DNA of 57,119 nucleotides from assembly GCA_027618995.1 (NCBI GenBank), contig JAQCGO010000013.1, forward strand, positions 1 to 57,119. The letters run 5' to 3'. This document shows, piece after piece, positions 26,111-34,673 of the stretch (position 1 is the first letter of the stretch; every line of letters starts with the position of its first letter). Below the pieces are notes generated by a model. The model did no database searches, had not been told where the DNA came from, and was given only the letters and a program-made list of their open reading frames with translations. This stretch comes from Pseudomonadota bacterium (GTDB taxonomy: Bacteria; Pseudomonadota; Gammaproteobacteria; Steroidobacterales; Woeseiaceae). Made by a program: the position numbers and the translations under genes.

Positions 26111-27286
26111 TTAGTAGGTCGCCGGCGCCAGTGAACTGAGCGCCGCAGCGAGATGATCAACATGCCTGGCTTCAAGAATCAGCGGGGCAAGAATACGCAG
26201 GACATGCGGGTCCGCGCTGGTCCCTGCCAATATGTCGTGCTCCAGCAGGACATTGCGAACCTCAACTGCCGGGCGGTCGCACACGAGGCCGAGAAGCAAA
26301 CCCATGCCCTGAATTTTTCGCACGGGCCCTACGACGCATTGCTCCCGAATCTGAATCTCACGCGCGCGTACGTTGTCCAACAGCTGGTCGTCGCGTATCG
26401 CGCCGATGACCGCAATCATGGCGGCTGCCGCGACCGGTCCTCCACCGAAAGTTGTGCCGAGATCGCCAGGCCCGAAGCGCGCTGCCATCTCCTTGCTGCA
26501 GAGGACTGCGCCACAGGGTATGCCACCGCCGAGCGCCTTGGCGACAGTAATGATATCCGGTTCAATGCCATGCGCCTGCACCGCAAAAAAATGTCCGCAG
26601 CGGCCAATGCCGGATTGCACTTCGTCGGCGATCAGCAGTGCACCGTGTAACGCACACTGCGCGTGCAATACTCTGAGAAACTCAGCGGACAGATCGTAAG
26701 CGCCGGCGAGCCCCTGCACGGGCTCGACTATGACCGCAGCGATTTCGTCCGAAATTATCGCGGCGGCGGCGTCGCAGTCGTCGCGCGGAATGAATTCAAC
26801 CTCGAATGGTTTTCCCGGAAAGCCGTACCACTTGTCGGCATTCCAGGTCACGGCCGCTGCCGCAGCCGTGCGACCATGAAAGCCATGTGTGATCGCGAGA
26901 ATCTTGCGGCGTCCGGTCGTGACGCAGGCCATGCGTAATGCGTTTTCGTTGGCCTCGGCACCGGAGTTGACGAAGAAGACGCGCTGCAGGTTGCCGGGCG
27001 CGATCGACAGCAAAGTCTCGGCAGCTCGCGCGCGGACTTCGAGCGCAACGGCGTTGCTCTGGAACAATAACGATTGCGCTTGTTCGCTGATCGCCTTGAC
27101 CAGGCGCGGATCGCCATAGCCCAGCGCGGCGACGGCATGACCGCCGTACAGATCCAGGATGCGGCGCTGGTCCTGAGTGATGATGTCGCATCCGCTGCCC
27201 GAGGCAGGAACGAAGGGTAACTGCCCGTAAACGGACAACGTAGTCGCCGCCTCGCGAATGCGTGGATCCGATGCCGCCAGACTCAT
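26111..27286 (-). CDS. argD: Acetylornithine (acylornithine) aminotransferase
   Basis: 391 residues from the ATG at 27286 (ATGA overlap with argC); a GTG two codons upstream is the alternative. This class III PLP aminotransferase has FFVNSGAEANENALRMA for phosphate binding, LLIADEVQSGIGRCG with the PLP-binding Asp, and the Schiff-base Lys in TVAKALGGGIPCGAVL. It converts N-acylglutamate semialdehyde to N-acylornithine. The neighbours argC (upstream) and argF' (15 bases downstream) fix its role in synthesis rather than catabolism. Confidence 0.93.
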   Translation of the reverse strand: MSLAASDPRIREAATTLSVYGQLPFVPASGSGCDIITQDQRRILDLYGGHAVAALGYGDPRLVKAISEQAQSLLFQSNAVALEVRARAAETLLSIAPGNLQRVFFVNSGAEANENALRMACVTTGRRKILAITHGFHGRTAAAAAVTWNADKWYGFPGKPFEVEFIPRDDCDAAAAIISDEIAAVIVEPVQGLAGAYDLSAEFLRVLHAQCALHGALLIADEVQSGIGRCGHFFAVQAHGIEPDIITVAKALGGGIPCGAVLCSKEMAARFGPGDLGTTFGGGPVAAAAMIAVIGAIRDDQLLDNVRAREIQIREQCVVGPVRKIQGMGLLLGLVCDRPAVEVRNVLLEHDILAGTSADPHVLRILAPLILEARHVDHLAAALSSLAPATY

Positions 27287-28359
27287 ATCCACCCCGGTGC
27301 AGCCGTCAGCAGACCGCTGGTCTCAGGCAGCCGCCACAGACGGTTCATCCATTGCACGGCGCCACCGGCCGCACCCTTGACGAGATTGTCGATGGCACTC
27401 ATGACCACGACGGAATCGTCGCTGACCGCAACACCGATATGGCAATAGTTGCTGGCAACGACATTCTTCAGCCGCGGCGTTGCGTCAACAAGCTGCACGA
27501 ATGGCGAGTCCGCATAGGCTGCGTCAAACGCATCGCGTAGTTGCTGCAACGAAACCGGCTGCGGTGTTTTCGCCTGGACAGTGGCGTAGATGCCGCGTGC
27601 GAACGGGCCCGAGTGCGGCACGAAATGTATTTTCGCGTCGCGACCGCTGGCTTGAGCGCTCAACTGCGCAATTTCCGGGGCGTGCCGGTGTGCGAGTGGT
27701 TTGTAGGCGTACAGGTTGCTGTGCCGCTCCGGATGATGCGTCACTTCCTGTGGGCTACGGCCGGAGCCGGTGCTGCCGGTTGTGCCGGAGACGAAAATAT
27801 CAGCATCGGTCAAACCGGACCGCAGCAGTGGAACGGCCGCCAGCAAAACGGCTGTGGCGAAGCAGCCCGGGTGGCCGATGTGCGCCGCAGCAACATTTGT
27901 GGCGTGTTCGGGCACGGCCGAGTAAAACTGCGGCAATAATTCGGGTGCACCGTGCGTGCTGCCGTAAACGGCTTCATAGTCGGACTGCTGCGGGTAGCGA
28001 AAATCGGCGGACGAGTCGACCACATGCACCTTCAGGTTCTTCTGCGCGGCGGTGGTCAGCGTGCGTGCGATCAGCGCGGCGGAGGCGCCATGCGGAGCCG
28101 CGGAAAAAAGCGCGACCTGCGCGCCGCGGTCGATCTGCGACAGGCAATTATCGTATGCAGTGAACCGCTCGCCCGCATACGCGCCGGCCAGGTGCGGAAA
28201 CGTGGCTGCGATTTCCTGCTCCTGGCAGCGGTCGCTGACGGCCGCGGCAAGTTCAAAGAACGGATGTGCCGCGATCAGGCGCAGCAACTCGCCGCCAACG
28301 TAGCCGGTCGCACCAAGAACGATCGCCTGGATCGGCTTGTGTTGTGTTGTGCTTGTCAT
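27283..28359 (-). CDS. argC: N-acetyl-gamma-glutamyl-phosphate reductase
   Basis: 358 residues. The NADP-binding motif is VLGATGYVGGELLRL near the N-terminus. The catalytic Cys lies in HIGHPGCFATAVLLA and the catalytic His region in HFVPHSGPFARGIYATV. It reduces the acylglutamyl phosphate made by ArgB to the semialdehyde. Start and stop both sit in 4-base overlaps with neighbours, so the operon is translationally coupled. The length is normal for the type 1 family. Confidence 0.95.
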   Translation of the reverse strand: MTSTTQHKPIQAIVLGATGYVGGELLRLIAAHPFFELAAAVSDRCQEQEIAATFPHLAGAYAGERFTAYDNCLSQIDRGAQVALFSAAPHGASAALIARTLTTAAQKNLKVHVVDSSADFRYPQQSDYEAVYGSTHGAPELLPQFYSAVPEHATNVAAAHIGHPGCFATAVLLAAVPLLRSGLTDADIFVSGTTGSTGSGRSPQEVTHHPERHSNLYAYKPLAHRHAPEIAQLSAQASGRDAKIHFVPHSGPFARGIYATVQAKTPQPVSLQQLRDAFDAAYADSPFVQLVDATPRLKNVVASNYCHIGVAVSDDSVVVMSAIDNLVKGAAGGAVQWMNRLWRLPETSGLLTAAPGWI

Positions 28360-29414
28360 GCTGCCACCTGCTTGCCGAGCAAGCCCGCGACGAGGTCGCC
28401 GAGTGCGACGCCGCTGGTCAGTGCATTGATCCCCGGCAAGGCCATTCGTTCGCGTATCTGGTCAACGCCTACCGCGTTGTCGGTGGCAGGTCCGGTGACC
28501 ACGGCCGGCTCGATGCCAAACTGCTCGCGCAAAATCTTCGCGCCACCCCAGGCTGATACCGGGTCGTTCGCACATAACACGACAACGGTTAACGCGTCGC
28601 GAATGGCGGCGTCCGTGAGGATGGCTTCGACACCATAGGCGCCGAGCAAACCGTCGCCCAGTTCCAGGACAATGACATCGGGTTTAGCGGCCGCGAGACT
28701 CGTCAACAAATTTCTTGTCAGCGCCGGGCCATTGGCCGCCGTGGTGGTCACGATACCGAAATCGGAAAAAATCATCGTTGCGCTGGCGCCGGCATCCTGC
28801 ATCGTCAGGATGTCGCGCCGCAACGCGACACCGGTCGCTTTGCAAGCGGCAACATCGAGCCCCAGGTGCCGGAGCCTGCCAACGATCGCGCAGGCGGCGG
28901 CCGTCTTGCCGGAGTCCATGCAGGTGCCCGCGAGTGCGACCACGGGAACGCCCTTCGTATCCAGCGGCGCATTGTGGTCGAGCGTCTGCCTGCCGGCGCG
29001 GGCGGGAACACCAATACGCTCGCCGAGATAGGGAAAGTGCAACACCGTGCCGAGCACTTCGCAGTCAAACGGCGGGCCCACATCCGGATTCGCGGAATCG
29101 CAGAGGCCGAGTACGCCGCCGATGTTTAGCAGCTGTACGAGGTCACCGGGTTGCAGCGTCGTAGGCAAGTGACCCGAGTAGCCGCGCAAAGCCTTGCGGT
29201 GCCCGAGTGCGCCGACCACGATGTCACCCTGTTTCACAGTCGCCATGCGTCCTGATGTGAGCTCTAGCTGGTTGTAACGTGTCTTGTTGTTCAGTACGCG
29301 CACGGCGACGAGGACACCTTCTTCGCAGGGAATGTCGTTCGACAGGCGCAGCTCGTGACTGAGTTCGCTGTGCTGGGCGACTGAGGCGATCTTGTCAGCG
29401 AGAATACTTTTCAT
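28356..29414 (-). CDS. P-loop NTPase-like protein of unknown function in the arginine operon
   Basis: 352 residues from the ATG at 29414 in an ATGA overlap with argG; a frame opening earlier would run into argG. The N-terminal half (MKSILADKIASVAQH to about residue 170) has no family I recognise. The C-terminal half holds a P-loop in ALAGTCMDSGKTAAACAIV, followed by AACKATGVALRRD and DVIVLELGDGLLG, a dethiobiotin-synthetase/DUF1611-like arrangement. It sits between argG and argC with overlapping codons on both sides, so its product is probably needed with the pathway. It could be a regulator, an ATP-dependent ligase, or a supplier of an acyl precursor; none is shown by sequence. Confidence 0.75.
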   Translation of the reverse strand: MKSILADKIASVAQHSELSHELRLSNDIPCEEGVLVAVRVLNNKTRYNQLELTSGRMATVKQGDIVVGALGHRKALRGYSGHLPTTLQPGDLVQLLNIGGVLGLCDSANPDVGPPFDCEVLGTVLHFPYLGERIGVPARAGRQTLDHNAPLDTKGVPVVALAGTCMDSGKTAAACAIVGRLRHLGLDVAACKATGVALRRDILTMQDAGASATMIFSDFGIVTTTAANGPALTRNLLTSLAAAKPDVIVLELGDGLLGAYGVEAILTDAAIRDALTVVVLCANDPVSAWGGAKILREQFGIEPAVVTGPATDNAVGVDQIRERMALPGINALTSGVALGDLVAGLLGKQVAA

Positions 29415-30619
29415 GGCCGGCCCGCCCGCGTTTGCAACATGCCGGGCAGCGACAGAATGCGCGCGTAACCGAGTGAGTCGGCCGCCGACCATTCGCCGGC
29501 CGATTCGCCGTACACGCCCTTGGTCGCAGCCAGTAATGAGTAATTGGATGTCACGCCGGTGATGAACAGATTGCCCGGGCGCAACGAGAAGTTGACGGTG
29601 CCGCTGACACGGCGTTGCGATGCGGCGAGGAACGCTTCGATATCCGCACAGACGAGATCGAGCTGTTTGCCCTCGTGTATCAGGTCGCCATACGCGGCGG
29701 CAAGCGTGTCCTTGATACGTGCCTGTTGTGCACTGAGTACGAGCTTCTCGAGTTCGCGATGCGCGTTGATCAGCGTGATCGCGGCAGGTGCCTCGAATGC
29801 GACCCGGCCCTTCGTGCCTAGCACGGTGTCGCCAACGTGAATGCCGCGACCAATGCCGTAGGCCCCTGTGAGCCGCTCGAGCTTCTCGATCAGCGCTACG
29901 GGTGTCAGTACTTCGCCATCAAGTGCGTGCGGAATGCCGGCAGCGAACTCCAGTGTGTGTTCTGACACCGAGTGCGGCTCCGTGAACGCTTTGGCGGACA
30001 ATACCCACGCCGACTCCGGCAGCGATTGCGCCGAGGTCAGCGTTTCTCTGCCGCCGATCGTGATGCCCCATAAGCCACGATTGATCGAATAGTCGGAGCC
30101 CTGCGCGGGCAGCGGCAATCCAAGCTCCTGCAAATATTGCAGTTGTTGCTCGCGGCGCCAATGGTTATCGCGCACGGGAGCGAGCACTTCGAGACCGGGA
30201 TGCAGGGTACGCAGTGCGACTTCGAATCGCACCTGGTCGTTGCCGGCCGCCGTGCAGCCGTGGGCGACGGTCGTGGCACCCCGTTCGATGGCGAGTTTGG
30301 CCAGACGCGATGCCTGCAAGCCACGTTCTGCACCGACGCATAACGGGTAGGCCTGGCCGCGCAATACGTTACCGGCAATCAGGAAGCGAATAACCGTGTT
30401 GAAAAAATCGGCCTTGCTGTCGATCAGTATGTGCTCGATCGCTCCGAGTGCCAGCGCTCGCTCTTCGAGGGCGGCAGTCGCGCGCGCATCGATGCCGCCG
30501 GTATCAACGGTCGCCGTAATGACGTCGCGGCCATAGTTCTCCTTCAGCCACGGTACGCAGAACGACGTGTCGAGACCGCCGGAAAACGCAAGGATGATGG
30601 GGGACCTGTCTTTGGACAT
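29411..30619 (-). CDS. argG: Argininosuccinate synthase
   Basis: 402 residues. The N-type ATP pyrophosphatase motif AFSGGLDTSFCVPWL starts at about residue 10. The citrulline/aspartate-binding segments VAHGCTAAGNDQVRFE and YSINRGLWG are present. It joins citrulline and aspartate. It is the first enzyme gene after argR (24 bases apart) and overlaps the next gene by 4 bases. The sequence is of the shorter archaeal/Xanthomonas-like type rather than the 447-residue E. coli form. Confidence 0.95.
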   Translation of the reverse strand: MSKDRSPIILAFSGGLDTSFCVPWLKENYGRDVITATVDTGGIDARATAALEERALALGAIEHILIDSKADFFNTVIRFLIAGNVLRGQAYPLCVGAERGLQASRLAKLAIERGATTVAHGCTAAGNDQVRFEVALRTLHPGLEVLAPVRDNHWRREQQLQYLQELGLPLPAQGSDYSINRGLWGITIGGRETLTSAQSLPESAWVLSAKAFTEPHSVSEHTLEFAAGIPHALDGEVLTPVALIEKLERLTGAYGIGRGIHVGDTVLGTKGRVAFEAPAAITLINAHRELEKLVLSAQQARIKDTLAAAYGDLIHEGKQLDLVCADIEAFLAASQRRVSGTVNFSLRPGNLFITGVTSNYSLLAATKGVYGESAGEWSAADSLGYARILSLPGMLQTRAGRP

Positions 30620-30642
30620 GGGAAGCCTCGTGAAGCACGCCG

Positions 30643-31089
30643 CTAGTGGCGCGTGCGCTCGATTTTTGCGATCAGAAGTTTTTGTGCGGCGGCCGAATTG
30701 CTTGCTGCAAATACGGTATCGTCTCCGCCGATACTGCCGACCATCTCCGGCCAGCCGCTGCGATCGAGCGCCAGGGCGACGCGTTGCGCCATGCCGATGG
30801 CAGTTTTGATGACAGTCAGATGCGGACCGGCCGGCAGAACCTCGCGCACGAACTCGGCCACTTTATTCATCTCGTCCTGCTGCTCCGACACCTCGGGCAA
30901 GCGGTAGCCATCGCCGGTCTTGATCGCGCGGATTTCATGCAGATCGCGGCTGACACTGGATTGGGTCGCGTGCAAACCCTTGGCGTTCAAGGCCTGGACG
31001 AGCGTTTTCTGGGTGCCCGCGGCCCCGCGTTGCAACAGTTCGCGCAGCACGTCGCGGCGCTGCATTTGTTCCCGGGTAGAAATTGGCAT
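30643..31089 (-). CDS. argR: Arginine repressor ArgR
   Basis: 148 residues. The N-terminal winged helix includes the recognition helix ATQSSVSRDLHEI; the C-terminal domain has the arginine-binding and trimerisation motif GSIGGDDTVFAA, close to the usual GTIAGDDTI. It represses arginine synthesis genes when arginine is bound. It is the first gene of the arginine operon, and palindromes fitting an ARG box lie 15-60 bases upstream, which implies autoregulation of the whole operon. Confidence 0.93.
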   Translation of the reverse strand: MPISTREQMQRRDVLRELLQRGAAGTQKTLVQALNAKGLHATQSSVSRDLHEIRAIKTGDGYRLPEVSEQQDEMNKVAEFVREVLPAGPHLTVIKTAIGMAQRVALALDRSGWPEMVGSIGGDDTVFAASNSAAAQKLLIAKIERTRH

Positions 31090-31106
31090 GACAGGCTACT
31101 CAAACA

Positions 31107-31147
31107 TTCGCATAAATATGCGCATACAAATAACAACATGCGCATAC
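31107..31147. promoter_or_regulatory. ARG-box-like operator region upstream of argR
   Basis: TTCGCATAAATATGCGCA (31107-31124) is an 18-base imperfect palindrome with the perfect core CGCATA-AA-TATGCG and the size of an ARG box. The unit ATGCGCATAC at 31118-31127 recurs at 31138-31147, 20 bases on. The site lies between argR (minus) and the esterase gene (plus), so it could control both. Binding by ArgR is inferred. Confidence 0.6.
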
Positions 31148-31247
31148 AGTGTCAAGCACTCATTGCAAGGAATTAGCCGCGATCGCCCGGCCGGCCGCGA
31201 CGTTTTTCAGAGTACACTGCGCCGCTGCAAATGCCGGGGGGAGACGA

Positions 31248-31934
31248 ATGGCGGTGACGGAACCAGTGGAACTTGAGACCGGGGCGGGCGCGCCGCAAGG
31301 CAGTGTGATCTGGTTGCATGGCCTCGGTGCAGATGGCCACGATTTCGAACCAATCGTCGCCGAGTTACATTTGCCGGCCGAGCTCGGCCTGCGATTTGTT
31401 TTTCCGCACGCGCCGGTGCGGCTGGTGACGATTAATGGCGGCATGTCGATGCGCGCCTGGTACGACATACTGACGCTGGAGCGCGACGGCCTGAGTGACG
31501 CCGCCGGGATCCGTGCCAGCGCTGCGATTCTCGATGGCTTGATCGCGCGCGAAGTGCAACGCGGAATTGCCGCAGACAGGATCATTGTCGCCGGCTTTTC
31601 GCAAGGTGGCGCGATTGCGTTGCACGCGGGCCTGCGTTCGAAACAAAAACTGGCCGGTGTCATGGCGTTGTCGACCTATTTGCCGCTGAGCGAGACGTTC
31701 CAGCGCGAAGTAGTTGCCGCCGCGGATACCGGGCACACCGATGTGCCGATCTTCATGGCGCACGGCAGCCTGGACCCGGTGTTGCCGATGGCGCTGGGTC
31801 GCGACTCGGCGGACTTGCTAATCGCCAACGGGTTTCAGGTTGAGTGGCACGACTATTCGATGGCGCATTCGGTGTGCATGGAAGAGGTCAACGACATACG
31901 AGAGTGGCTATTGTCGGTTTACGCGCTCAAATGA
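31248..31934 (+). CDS. Alpha/beta-hydrolase carboxylesterase (phospholipase/carboxylesterase family)
   Basis: 228 residues from the ATG at 31248, preceded by GGGGGAG. The N-terminal VIWLHGLGADGHDFEP is the oxyanion region. The catalytic Ser is in VAGFSQGGAIAL, Asp in AHGSLDPVLP, and His in YSMAHSVCMEE, a complete triad of the EstB/acyl-protein-thioesterase group. It is cytosolic, with no signal. It hydrolyses short-chain esters or thioesters; the natural substrate is unknown. Its end overlaps the convergent TANGO2-like gene by 27 bases. Confidence 0.9.
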   Translation: MAVTEPVELETGAGAPQGSVIWLHGLGADGHDFEPIVAELHLPAELGLRFVFPHAPVRLVTINGGMSMRAWYDILTLERDGLSDAAGIRASAAILDGLIAREVQRGIAADRIIVAGFSQGGAIALHAGLRSKQKLAGVMALSTYLPLSETFQREVVAAADTGHTDVPIFMAHGSLDPVLPMALGRDSADLLIANGFQVEWHDYSMAHSVCMEEVNDIREWLLSVYALK

Positions 31935-32675
31935 AAATCGCGACTCGCCGGCGTTTTCGCCGGCCGGGTTGAAACGCCTCTCGGTCAGCGACCAACGGCC
32001 GTTGCGATCGGCCACGACCACGGTGGAGCAGCGCGTGCCGTACTCCGGCAAGACAATAAACGGTGCCGTGATGGCGTGTGCGGTCGCGAACGGCAGATGA
32101 TCAGAGGCTACGTCGTGCGCGGATCCTTTCTCCCGATCCGCGAGCACGCGCAGCAACGCGGTTTCGTTTATCGAGTTGCTGGCCAGCAAGGCATTCAGGG
32201 CCCGCTTGCCGTGCTGAACTTTTTCCCAGGGTGTATCCAGAGTTGCGTTGCTCAAACCGTAAACACCGGCAGCGAGCTCGCGCGCCGGGCCATCCCGATT
32301 CGACAGGCTGGCCAGTGACTGTCCGTCCGACACCAGCAGGTTAAACCCTGCATAGCCATCGCCATCGATAGATTGCAGGTACTCCAGTGGCGCGACGTCG
32401 CCTTGCAGGTACTCGCTCACCAGGTGCCCGCGCGAGCGCTTGCCACTGCGGCTCGGCGCCGCATCGCGATGATTGGTGATCGCGGCAAATCTGCCGGACC
32501 GGTGCAGCCCGAGCCAGGTACCGCCGGCCTGCAAGTCGCGGCCGCCGACAACGTCCTGATCATCGGCCCACCATTCCGCCGGATGCGTCGGTCGTGCATG
32601 GAACTCGTCGCGATTCGCCGCGACCAGCAGGGGATACTCAGCGCTGCTCCGGAATGCAATCAGGATCAGGCACAT
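31908..32675 (-). CDS. NRDE/TANGO2-family protein
   Basis: 255 residues. The N-terminus MCLILIAFR and the motif AANRDEFHARPT define the NRDE (TANGO2) family; GGRDLQAGGTWLGL and FAAITNHRD follow in the expected order. An N-terminal Cys2 suggests an Ntn-hydrolase-like fold. Family members have been linked to heme trafficking and lipid handling, but no bacterial function is settled. It starts one base after the nudC stop, so the two genes form an operon. Confidence 0.88.
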   Translation of the reverse strand: MCLILIAFRSSAEYPLLVAANRDEFHARPTHPAEWWADDQDVVGGRDLQAGGTWLGLHRSGRFAAITNHRDAAPSRSGKRSRGHLVSEYLQGDVAPLEYLQSIDGDGYAGFNLLVSDGQSLASLSNRDGPARELAAGVYGLSNATLDTPWEKVQHGKRALNALLASNSINETALLRVLADREKGSAHDVASDHLPFATAHAITAPFIVLPEYGTRCSTVVVADRNGRWSLTERRFNPAGENAGESRFSFERVNRQ

Positions 32676-32676
32676 G

Positions 32677-33564
32677 CTATTCGCCCTTGCTCAGCCAGTC
32701 GTCGACCAGCCGCCGCGCGATGGAGATACTGAGCGGCAATTTCGGAAATCCCGAGCGTAACTGCTTGCGCGTAAACCATTGCGCATCTTCGAGCTCGCCG
32801 TCGTTGAGTACGATAGTCCCGGAGTCTGCGATGGCGATGAAGCCAAGCATCAGTGAGGAGGGAAACGGCCAGGGTTGTGAACTGTGGTAACGGACGTCGC
32901 GAACGTGGATGTTGGTTTCTTCATAGGTCTCACGTCGCACCGCATCCTCGAGACTTTCGCCGGGTTCGACAAAACCCGCGATGGTTGAGTAGCGACCCTC
33001 GGGCCAACTGCTCTGCCGACCCAGCAGGCAGCGCTCACCATCGGTTACGAGCACGATGATCGCGGGGTCGACTCGCGGAAAAATCTCGCGCCGGCAGTTC
33101 TCGTGCATGCAGATACGGGAGTTGCCTGCCGCACCGGGCCGCGCAGACGACCCGCAAACGCCACAAAAAACCTGCGATGCATGCCACAACACCAATGCCC
33201 GGGCATGCGCGACGAGGTTGGCTTCATCGGCCGGCAGTACAGAGCCGAGAAAGCGCAGGTCGTGAAACTCGCCGAGTTCGCGAAATGGTGCGTCAAGCTT
33301 GCCATCGATGGCGAGGGCGAATGCCGGTCGATCGCGAAACAGCCCGAGAAAAATAAGTTCCTGGTCGTCGACCATCGCGCGCACATGTTGCCGCGATAGC
33401 AGGACGGTCTCGAGCGGGTCACCGCCGACTAGGCAGCGCTCGCCCCAGACGGGTACGAAACAGCAATGCTCACTGCGGAGGGCATCAGCGAGCCAGGCAG
33501 AATCCTTGCGGCGCTCGCCGATCCGGTCGACGAATGCACCGGCGAACACATTGTAATTTTCCAC
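32677..33564 (-). CDS. nudC: NADH pyrophosphatase / NAD-RNA decapping hydrolase NudC
   Basis: 295 residues. The zinc ribbon has CGVCG and CMHENC. The Nudix box is GFVEPGESLEDAVRRETYEE, with the final Gly of the consensus replaced by Asn (EETNI). The downstream SQPWPFPSS is the NADH-pyrophosphatase signature SQPWPFPxS. The enzyme splits NADH to NMNH and AMP and removes NAD caps from RNA. The N-terminal 120 residues match the divergent NudC N-domain. It lies upstream of the TANGO2-like gene in the same direction. Confidence 0.93.
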   Translation of the reverse strand: MENYNVFAGAFVDRIGERRKDSAWLADALRSEHCCFVPVWGERCLVGGDPLETVLLSRQHVRAMVDDQELIFLGLFRDRPAFALAIDGKLDAPFRELGEFHDLRFLGSVLPADEANLVAHARALVLWHASQVFCGVCGSSARPGAAGNSRICMHENCRREIFPRVDPAIIVLVTDGERCLLGRQSSWPEGRYSTIAGFVEPGESLEDAVRRETYEETNIHVRDVRYHSSQPWPFPSSLMLGFIAIADSGTIVLNDGELEDAQWFTRKQLRSGFPKLPLSISIARRLVDDWLSKGE

Positions 33565-33605
33565 GCGAGCTCCCGGGCCACGCGCAGTCTACGCCTCCCG
33601 AGCGT

Positions 33606-33863
33606 CTATGTGCCAGCTGCGAGCTGCACAGCAGCGCGACGCGGCGCGTGCAATTCGATTTCGCAGGTGGGGCAGGTCCTGTGGTCGAGTGCGTAGGCGT
33701 CCTGTACGTAATAGGCGCTGCAGCCCGCGCATTCGGCAAGATACAACTCGTCGTTATAGGCGATGCTGTGGATCAGGTTCCAAACCCACTCGAAACTCAA
33801 TGATGGCGCGTCGTGAATGAGCAGGTAGGTTTCGAAGGCACGACACAGGCGATGGCCGAATTC
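33606..33863 (-). pseudogene. FlhC-like C-terminal zinc domain, remnant or stand-alone
   Basis: From a possible GTG at 33863 the minus strand encodes about 85 residues: RAFETYLLIHDAPSLSFEWV, then ECAGCSAYYVQDAYALDHRT, then CPTC. The order (helical AYRLYLxH-like segment, then CxxC-17-CxxC) matches the C-terminal half of the flagellar master regulator FlhC, which binds zinc through four cysteines. The N-terminal DNA-binding half is absent: upstream in any minus frame I find only the antisense of the divergent gene. The open frame extends to 33998, but that part looks like noise. It is either a decayed flhC or a stand-alone zinc protein. The start is uncertain. Confidence 0.5.
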
Positions 33864-33945
33864 CACTCCTGGCCTGGGCCAGCAGGGCGAGACCTTGTTC
33901 CCGGTATCCAGGCGCAATAACAGGCCGCTGCAAAAAGGGGGATGT

Positions 33946-34623
33946 ATGGACTTCAACGGACCCGAGCCCGCCGATCTCGTCGACGTGCGCTCCATCAATA
34001 CCGCGTTTCTCGAGTTTCTCTGCGGGGCAGACGGCGACCCGCTGCGCTGTGAGCTGCCAGCCGCATTGCGACCCGTGGTCGCGGCCCTGACCGGGCGGCA
34101 GATAGAACGTCTGGCCGGTGTGCCGTTCCTGCTGCTGACCTTGAACGAGTCCGACGATACCTACTGGAGCCGCGTACGGGATGAGTTGCCCGTGGGCGAT
34201 CTGTTTGCGGCGAGCCATAGCCCGAGCGATCCGCTCGGTCGAATTGTGGTTGCGGCCCTTGGGTTTCAGTGGCAACTGGCGCGCAAGAACCCGTACGCGG
34301 CGAGATTGATCAGTGGCGCATCTCTAAGCTGGTGTGAGCAACTGGCGTCGTGCACCTTGTTGCGGGTACTGCAATGTGCGGTCGAGTACCAGGGGCTCAT
34401 CGCTCCACGCCAGGCTGCACACAAAGTACTCTGGGCTCGCCTGCTGGGAGCCGGATTGAGCTCTGCGGAAGACCTGCGTCGTGCGGCGCACCTGTCGGCG
34501 CTGCAGATCGTTTTGTCCCCGGTCATCTCGATGTCGGAACGGCGCTGGCGTTCTGCCGCCTGCTATACGTCAGTGCCGGTACTGGAGGTTCACGGCCGAC
34601 GCAACGTGAGCGAGGACGACTAG
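33946..34623 (+). CDS. Uncharacterised protein with a weak FlhD-like N-terminal segment
   Basis: 225 residues from the ATG at 33946, with AAAAAGGGGG as ribosome site. The first 75 residues (SINTAFLEFLCGADGDPLRC, then ALTGRQIERLAGVPFLLLTL) resemble FlhD in order: INxxFLxxxxx, then LTxxQxxxLA, then a short hydrophobic strand. The remaining 150 residues (QWQLARKNPYAARLISGASL, and a final SERRWRSAAC) are helical with several Cys and are unlike FlhD. The gene is divergent from an FlhC-like fragment, which makes an altered FlhDC pair worth testing. No flagellar gene is nearby. If not FlhD-like, I recognise nothing. Confidence 0.55.
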   Translation: MDFNGPEPADLVDVRSINTAFLEFLCGADGDPLRCELPAALRPVVAALTGRQIERLAGVPFLLLTLNESDDTYWSRVRDELPVGDLFAASHSPSDPLGRIVVAALGFQWQLARKNPYAARLISGASLSWCEQLASCTLLRVLQCAVEYQGLIAPRQAAHKVLWARLLGAGLSSAEDLRRAAHLSALQIVLSPVISMSERRWRSAACYTSVPVLEVHGRRNVSEDD

Positions 34624-34673
34624 GCGAACTAGTGAGACGGCCGGCGTTCCGCGTGGGTACAATACGCGGCCCT

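Noticed and set aside
33754-34275. 173-codon minus-strand frame that might supply an FlhC N-terminus
   Set aside because: It is antisense to the conserved plus-strand gene and shows no FlhC-like helix pattern.
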